From contig JARLJG010000049.1 in assembly GCA_031291325.1 (NCBI GenBank), positions 62,001 through 126,000 on the forward strand: a DNA stretch of 64,000 nt. The letters run 5' to 3'. Positions 59,398-64,000 of this stretch are shown in pieces (within the stretch, counting starts at the first letter, position 1; each line of letters opens with the position of its first letter). A program made the position numbers and the translations under genes. The notes beneath the pieces were generated by a model, which saw nothing but the letters and a program-made list of their open reading frames with translations, was not told the DNA's origin and searched no databases. Source of the stretch: Burkholderiaceae bacterium. GTDB lineage: Bacteria; Pseudomonadota; Gammaproteobacteria; Burkholderiales; Burkholderiaceae_D.

Positions 59398-59733
59398 ATG
59401 ATTTCGCTGTTTTTAAAGTCCCTGGTCGGCGCAGTGGCGGTGTTGTTGATCGCCATCTTGTCGAAGTCGCGCGTCTTCTTCATTGCCGGCCTGGTGCCCC
59501 TGTTTCCCACCTTTGCGTTGATCGCGCACTACATCGTCGGCAGTGAGCGCAGCATGGCGGATTTGCGCGCCACTGCGCTATTCGGGCTGTGGTCGCTGCT
59601 GCCCTACGCGATTTATCTGCTCGCAGTCTATTGCTTGTGCGTGCGCTATTCGCTGCCGGTCACTTTGCTGCTGGCGACGCTGGCCTGGACCGTGGCCGCC
59701 GCTATCCTGGTGCTCGGCTGGTCGAAGATTTAA
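59398..59733 (+). CDS. GlpM-like membrane protein
   Basis: A small integral membrane protein of 111 residues with four hydrophobic segments (LFLKSLVGAVAVLLIAILS, FFIAGLVPLFPTFALIAHYIVG, ALFGLWSLLPYAIYLLAVYCLC, LLLATLAWTVAAAILVLGW). The RVFFIAGLVPLFPTFALIAHYI segment resembles GlpM, which in Pseudomonas affects alginate production; the actual function is unknown. It follows serB after 20 bp and probably rides on the same transcript. Confidence 0.75.
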   Translation: MISLFLKSLVGAVAVLLIAILSKSRVFFIAGLVPLFPTFALIAHYIVGSERSMADLRATALFGLWSLLPYAIYLLAVYCLCVRYSLPVTLLLATLAWTVAAAILVLGWSKI

Positions 59734-59754
59734 GGGACCCTTCGTAGAAGCCCG

Positions 59755-60279
59755 TTAGCCTTTCCTCTCCTGAGTCGACGCTTCCTCGAATTTCTCCCAG
59801 GGGATTTCGGTTGCTTCGAATTTTGGAATATCCTTGTAATTCACCAAGCCTTCGTTGATGTAATCGTCGGCGCCGGCGATTTTCTTGTTTTCGCCGGCAG
59901 CGGCAGCGACGCTTGCATCGCGCGCGGCGACCTTGATCGGGAAGCGCCAGAAAATCTTGTCCAGCTCCAACCCGCAAGTCTTTTGCACATGGTCGCGCAG
60001 GGCGATTTCAATAATGTGGGATAGCCGAAATTGCTTCATCGGCTCGGATTCGACCAAGGCGGTAAACCGATTATTTTCGTGCAGGCTGACGCAGCCGACC
60101 GCCACCTCGACCCCGGTTTTTTGAAAATACTCGATCAATACCTGGGAAACGAGCGCGATCTTGCGCCTGCAGCGCGCGGCGCGATATTGCCATCGCCCCA
60201 CATAGAGCAACATCGCGATAAATCCAATTGCAAGCGCGCAGAAAATACCAAACTCAAGCGCGTTGGTTTGTGCGGGCAT
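59755..60279 (-). CDS. Membrane-anchored hypothetical protein
   Basis: No family recognised. The 174-residue protein has one N-terminal membrane helix (FGIFCALAIGFIAMLLYVGRW) followed by a basic patch (RAARCRRK). A domain of about 120 residues begins VLIEYFQKTGVEVAVGCVSLHENNRFTALVESEP and ends in an acidic tail. The soluble domain probably faces the cytoplasm, because the residues after the helix are positive. It is convergent with the GlpM-like gene (21 bp). The gene has good codon character and no competing frame. Confidence 0.65.
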   Translation of the reverse strand: MPAQTNALEFGIFCALAIGFIAMLLYVGRWQYRAARCRRKIALVSQVLIEYFQKTGVEVAVGCVSLHENNRFTALVESEPMKQFRLSHIIEIALRDHVQKTCGLELDKIFWRFPIKVAARDASVAAAAGENKKIAGADDYINEGLVNYKDIPKFEATEIPWEKFEEASTQERKG

Positions 60280-60481
60280 TCTGAAGTGACCTCTCCGTCG
60301 AAGACTTGGAATCGTCCAAGTATTTTATATTTTGTAATAGTTGATAAGGTACAAGGATTTTTGTCTATCCTACACTTTTTTGCGATTGAGGTTCCAGGTT
60401 GTGCTACAGTTGCGGCACAAACGATGCCAAAACGGTTGGCGTAATTGGCAGACCAGCGCATCCTGCAGAAATACACGGTGG

Positions 60482-60766
60482 ATGTTCAACCACGAATACT
60501 TTTTTCGTCGGCCCCCGCAACCGCTTTCGGTGTTCGAGGCAATACGCTTTGCGTACACCGTCGATGTTGCCGCACTTCAACTGAACCTTGAATGGCATTA
60601 CAAAAACGACAATTTCATTGTGCGCGCGCTTTGTCGATCGGGGCCAATTCGCAAAAATGTAAATGGGAAATGGACGGCAGTAACAATTTATCGCCAGTTA
60701 AACACAGGTTTCGTGGCAACATTCGTATTCTGTTTGATATGCTTGACGATTTACGCGATTAAATAG
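60482..60766 (+). CDS. Hypothetical membrane-tailed protein
   Basis: No family recognised. The 94-residue reading from ATG 60482 (MFNHEYFFRRPPQPLSVFEA) is preceded by 47 in-frame codons of poor coding character, so the short form is chosen. A hydrophobic segment lies at the C-terminus (FVATFVFCLICLTIYAI). The region from about 60290 to 60770 has a lower GC content than its neighbours, which may point to acquired or degenerate DNA. The gene may not be expressed; it has no clear ribosome site. Confidence 0.4.
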   Translation: MFNHEYFFRRPPQPLSVFEAIRFAYTVDVAALQLNLEWHYKNDNFIVRALCRSGPIRKNVNGKWTAVTIYRQLNTGFVATFVFCLICLTIYAIK

Positions 60767-60778
60767 ACGGGCCAGTAA

Positions 60779-60874
60779 TCGATCGGCAATACGCTTGGAG
60801 TCGGGCCGACCGTCGAACCGTTGTGTACACCGGCGTTTGGCGGGCCATTCCAGCCCGGCGTGCAGGTCGATTGA
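60779..60874 (+). pseudogene. Possible coding remnant before the kelch lipoprotein
   Basis: A short frame ending at TGA 60872 reads TLGVGPTVEPLCTPAFGG then PFQPGVQVD. It looks like the C-terminal tail of a longer, lost protein because it is Pro/Gly-rich and protein-like, but an in-frame stop (60776) lies right before it. Family unknown. It shares the gap 60767-60899 with the ribosome site of the next gene (GGGAGAG before 60900). Confidence 0.25.
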
Positions 60875-60899
60875 ATGAATTTATGATTGGGAGAGCAGT

Positions 60900-62810
60900 A
60901 TGCATGTTGTAAGGAAAACAGTATCGTTGATGCTCACTGGCGCTATGGCCTGCGCGCTGTTGGCGTCGTGCGGAGGAAAGTCCAACAGTACCGCGAGCAC
61001 TACGCCGCCGACGGTGGGTACGTTCTCGTGCCCGATAGTTGCCTACACGTCGGGATTCACTTCTGGCTTCGAGGTTCAATGCAAATCGAGCGGTGCAATC
61101 AGCGCAGACGGCGCCACGATTGCCACCTATACATGGTCCTTTGGCGACCAAGTCACCAGCACCAATACGCCGACGACCACTGGCGCGCCGATCTACCACG
61201 TCTATGTGCAACCCGGAAACTATACTGTCACCTTGACCGTAACCGACGATCACGGGACAACTGGGTCCAAATCCCTGTTAGTCCCGATATCGTTTGACGC
61301 AGCCAAAGCTGCAAACGTCACCGTCTCGGGCGTCACCGCCGAAGGCGTAGAAAATTGGGCCTGGATCGGCGGCTCCAAATTTGCCAACTCCACCGGCGAT
61401 TTCAATACGCAATTTACCGCCAGCGCATTGAATCAGCCGAGCGCGCGTCAAAGCGCGGCCAGTTGGACCAGCTTGGACGGAAAGCTATGGATGTTGGGCG
61501 GCGCCGGATACGACTCGGCCGGAACCAGTGGACAGCTTAACGATCTTTGGATGTTCGACCCAACCGCAGGCCAATGGACGTGGGTCGCCGGCTCCAATAA
61601 GGCAAACCAATATGGGACTTTTGGGACACAGGGAAAGACTGCCTCTACCAACGTCATCAGCGCGCGCAGCGGGGCTGCAACCTGGGTCGATCAATCCGGC
61701 AACTTTTGGCTGTTCGGCGGCGAAGGATTCGACAAAAACAACAATTACAGTTATCTCAATGACATGTGGATGTTGAATCCGCAAAACGGCGAAGCGACCT
61801 GGGTAGTCACCGGGTCGTCGGGCGTCGGCAATTCCGCCAATCTGTGTGCCGGCACACCTGCCACCACCATCCAGACCTCGTGTACCGCGAGCACCAGCAG
61901 TTCCCCATCCGGGCGCGCGTACGCTACAACCTGGGTAGATAGCAATCACGTATTCTGGTTGTTCGGTGGCCAAACCGTCGATAGCAGTTCCGGTAGCGCC
62001 TATACGCTCGACGATCTCTGGAGCTACGACCCCAACGCCTATGATGCCACCGCCCACCCGAACGGTGGAAAGGGATGGATATGGGTCTCTGGAACACCCA
62101 ATTCCAACACCAAAGGGGTCTATCCTTCGGTGGCGGACATCAATTCCGGCGCCGCCACAAATCACCCCGGCGGGCGCCTCAGCGCCCAAGGGTGGACCGA
62201 CAAATCGGGCAACCTTTGGCTATTCGGCGGCAGCGGATTCGATTCGGCTGGTTCCGGCGGATCGTTGAACGACTTGTGGATGTACAAGTACGACATCAAA
62301 ACCGGCACTGGCATTTGGACCTGGGTTGGCGGCTCGAATACCGTGGCCAACGCCACCGGCGTATATACAGCGGCATCGGGTAACGTCCCCGGCGGACGGC
62401 TAGGCACTTCCGGCTGGGTCGACGCGTCCGGCAACTTCTGGATGTTCGGCGGCAGCGGCTCCGATTCGACTGCGACCACAACCAGCAACGATGGCGGCGG
62501 AGCGTTGAACGAATTATGGATGCTCAACATTGCGTATGCATCTTCTACCAAGCCGCCTACAACTCCTCATTGGACCTGGGTGGGCGGCGTCAATACTGCC
62601 GGCATTGCGGGCGTCTATATAACCGAGACGCCAAGCACCACTGGATCGAATTACAACACGCCGGGATCGCGCCTGTGGGGAACCGGCTGGCTCGACTCCA
62701 GCGGCAATTTCTGGTTGTTTGGCGGAGCCGGAATGGATTCGCAGGGAACATCCGGCTATCTGAACGATCTTTGGAAGGTTCAATTGACGGTTCAGCCAAG
62801 CGGCAATTGA
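60900..62810 (+). CDS. PKD and kelch-repeat lipoprotein
   Basis: A predicted surface or periplasmic lipoprotein of 636 residues. The signal (SLMLTGAMACALLASC) ends in a lipobox Cys. A PKD-type beta-sandwich covers about residues 40-130 (TYTWSFGDQVTS, YVQPGNYTVTLTVTDDHG). Six kelch-like repeats then make up the rest, each with a WxD-GNFWLFGG strand and a LNDLW strand, ending WTWVGGS. The N-terminal WAWIGGS probably completes the last blade, giving a six-bladed propeller. It has no nearby partner. The ribosome site GGGAGAG precedes the ATG. Ligand unknown. Confidence 0.88.
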   Translation: MHVVRKTVSLMLTGAMACALLASCGGKSNSTASTTPPTVGTFSCPIVAYTSGFTSGFEVQCKSSGAISADGATIATYTWSFGDQVTSTNTPTTTGAPIYHVYVQPGNYTVTLTVTDDHGTTGSKSLLVPISFDAAKAANVTVSGVTAEGVENWAWIGGSKFANSTGDFNTQFTASALNQPSARQSAASWTSLDGKLWMLGGAGYDSAGTSGQLNDLWMFDPTAGQWTWVAGSNKANQYGTFGTQGKTASTNVISARSGAATWVDQSGNFWLFGGEGFDKNNNYSYLNDMWMLNPQNGEATWVVTGSSGVGNSANLCAGTPATTIQTSCTASTSSSPSGRAYATTWVDSNHVFWLFGGQTVDSSSGSAYTLDDLWSYDPNAYDATAHPNGGKGWIWVSGTPNSNTKGVYPSVADINSGAATNHPGGRLSAQGWTDKSGNLWLFGGSGFDSAGSGGSLNDLWMYKYDIKTGTGIWTWVGGSNTVANATGVYTAASGNVPGGRLGTSGWVDASGNFWMFGGSGSDSTATTTSNDGGGALNELWMLNIAYASSTKPPTTPHWTWVGGVNTAGIAGVYITETPSTTGSNYNTPGSRLWGTGWLDSSGNFWLFGGAGMDSQGTSGYLNDLWKVQLTVQPSGN

Positions 62811-62818
62811 TGCATGCT

Positions 62819-62856
62819 TAAAAAAACGGCCACTGGACGATTCCAGTGGCCGTTTT
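62819..62856. terminator. Bidirectional terminator between kelch lipoprotein and metC-like gene
   Basis: Stem ACGGCCACTGG (62826-62836) / CCAGTGGCCGT (62843-62853) with a 6-base loop. A run of A on the left gives seven T for minus-strand transcripts of the metC-like gene, and a shorter T-run on the right serves the lipoprotein. The arms are perfect. Confidence 0.88.
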
Positions 62857-62898
62857 CAATTGGTCGATAATTTATTGATTGGCGCGCGCCAGCGGATT

Positions 62899-64000
62899 CT
62901 ACGAGTTCAACTGCTGCAACGCCTGCAAGATATCGGCAATCAAGTCGTCCGCCTCTTCCAGCCCGATATTGAAGCGCACCAAGATCCCCTCCTCGTTCCA
63001 GGTCTTGCGTATCTCCGGCATCCGATATGGCACGCACAGGCTGTGAGCGCCGCCCCAGCTATAGCCGATCTTGAACAGTTTCAGGCTGTCGACGAAGCGG
63101 TCGGTCTGCGCTTCGGCGTACGCCTTATCGAAAAGCACAGAAAACAAACCGCCCGCGCCGGTAAAGTCGCGCTTCCAGGTTTCGTGGCCGGGGCAATCCG
63201 GCAGCGCCGGATGCAGCACCTTGGCGATTTCCGGACGCGCCTGCAACCAGTGCGCAATCTTGCGCGCCGACTTGTCGTGCGCGTCGAAGCGCAATTTCAG
63301 GCTCGACAGGCTGCGCAGCACCAGATAGGCATCTTCGACGCTGACGCCGTGGCCGAGCCGCATGTGCGCATATTCCAGCTTTTCGATCAACCGCTGGTCG
63401 CGCGTGATGACCGCGCCCATCAAGACATCGGAGCCGCCCGACTGGTACTTGGTCAAGGCTTGCATGACGATATCGACGCCATGCTCGAAGGCGCGAAACG
63501 CCAGCCCCGCCGACCAGGTATTGTCGATTGCCGTCAATACGCCGCGTTGGCGCGCGACCTGGCAAATCGCTGGAATATCGGGCACTTCCATCGAAATCGA
63601 ACCGGGTGCTTCGGTCCAGATCAGGCGCGTATTGTCGCGGATCAGCGCGCCGATGCCGACGCCGATCAGCGGATCGTAATAATCGACCGCAATGCCGAAA
63701 TCGCGGCTCATCCAAGCGCCCAGTTCGCGGTTCGGGTTGTAGGCGTTGTCCGGGATCAGCACATGGTCGCCCGCCTTGAGGAAGGCGAAATTGACCAGCG
63801 CCAGCGCGCTCAAGCCGCTCGACGTCAGCACGCAATGACGCGCCCCTTCGATTTCGGCCAAGCGCCCTTCCAGCGTGAAGGTGGTCGGCGTGCCATGCAA
63901 GCCGTAGGTGTAGCCGCCCTTGCCATGCCAGCGCCGGTTGCGCATCGCCGCCACGTTGTCGAAGACGACGGTGGACGCATGGTGAACCGCCATCGGCAAC
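62899..64000 (-). CDS. metC: Cystathionine beta-lyase-like PLP enzyme, 5' end cut
   Basis: A Cys/Met-metabolism PLP enzyme that cleaves cystathionine to homocysteine. About 367 residues are present; the start lies beyond 64000. Motifs: VHHASTVVFDNVAAM near the cut edge, GYTYGLHGTPTTFTLEGRLAEIEGARHCVLTSSGLSAL, IWTEAPGSISMEVPD, AIDNTWSAGLAFRAFEHGVDIVMQALTKYQSGGSDVLMGAV with the PLP-binding Lys in TKYQSG, and IGYSWGGAHSLCVPYRM. The C-terminal region is intact. Related enzymes of the fold act on other substrates, so beta-lyase is the best but not the only reading. A perfect terminator lies downstream. Confidence 0.85.
   Translation of the reverse strand, partial: LPMAVHHASTVVFDNVAAMRNRRWHGKGGYTYGLHGTPTTFTLEGRLAEIEGARHCVLTSSGLSALALVNFAFLKAGDHVLIPDNAYNPNRELGAWMSRDFGIAVDYYDPLIGVGIGALIRDNTRLIWTEAPGSISMEVPDIPAICQVARQRGVLTAIDNTWSAGLAFRAFEHGVDIVMQALTKYQSGGSDVLMGAVITRDQRLIEKLEYAHMRLGHGVSVEDAYLVLRSLSSLKLRFDAHDKSARKIAHWLQARPEIAKVLHPALPDCPGHETWKRDFTGAGGLFSVLFDKAYAEAQTDRFVDSLKLFKIGYSWGGAHSLCVPYRMPEIRKTWNEEGILVRFNIGLEEADDLIADILQALQQLNS

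Noticed and set aside
60430-60500. TGGCGTAATTGGCAGACC resembles the D-arm of a leucine-type tRNA, with a possible T-arm-like segment after it
   Set aside because: The acceptor, anticodon and T stems do not pair, and no CCA or proper anticodon loop is present. Taken as coincidence or a degraded fragment.

Overview
The window is a chromosomal stretch from a Gram-negative betaproteobacterium, most likely Burkholderiales and close to Oxalobacteraceae. The evidence is the gene order rpsB-tsf-pyrH-frr-uppS-cdsA-dxr-rseP-bamA-skp-lpxD-fabZ-lpxA-lpxB-rnhB, map beside glnD, zipA beside ligA, OmpR/EnvZ, a type IV pilus ATPase, and a moderately high GC content. There are no rRNA or tRNA genes, no CRISPR array and no intact transposase or prophage. 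Nearly all genes are housekeeping genes. The unusual material lies in the spaces between them.

Layout. (1) 1-14672, minus strand: one long block for translation (rpsB, tsf, frr), UMP kinase, undecaprenyl-PP and CDP-diacylglycerol synthesis, DXP reductoisomerase, outer-membrane assembly (rseP, bamA, skp) and lipid A synthesis (lpxD, fabZ, lpxA, lpxB), ending in a partial rnhB. (2) 15154-19526, plus: map, glnD and an RluF-like pseudouridine synthase. (3) 19855-29385, minus: a KirBac potassium channel, def, galU, ligA, zipA, smc. (4) 29676-37795, plus: diaminopimelate genes dapC, dapD and dapE with pilU and an ArsC/Spx-like gene between them, then prmB and an ABC-F ATPase. (5) 38008-46151: a CoA-transferase, a conserved hypothetical, a DUF2520-type oxidoreductase, alaC, arfB, a small exported protein, ompR-envZ and dsbA. 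(6) 46199-48674, minus: rubrerythrin, a Fe-S/CCG protein and a DUF3501 protein. (7) 48919-51712, minus: a TPR/glycosyltransferase-like protein and ispD-ispF. (8) 51772-54561: a sigma/anti-sigma pair divergent from a Tat-exported metallophosphoesterase and a small exported protein with a CuA-type copper motif. (9) 54573-64000: a lipoprotein, mfd, serB, a GlpM-like protein, two hypotheticals, a PKD/kelch lipoprotein and a partial metC-like gene.

The most notable feature is a population of small non-coding palindromic elements. Family A (three copies of about 170 bp) has a shared inverted-repeat core, conserved outer ends and a different 9-bp direct repeat around each copy, which is the signature of transposition. 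One copy places a -35 hexamer from its own end exactly 17 bp from a -10 in front of dsbA. Family B (two copies of about 185 bp) shares the core but has different ends. A third type carries CCCCTCTCCCGC palindromes. One example of it splits the ArsC-like gene from dapE, is bounded by a 15-of-16 bp direct repeat containing the stop/start junction, and holds what looks like the tail of a DUF559 gene. The most interesting protein-coding locus is the sigma/anti-sigma/Tat-phosphoesterase/CuA module. A structured leader with two competing pairings precedes alaC.
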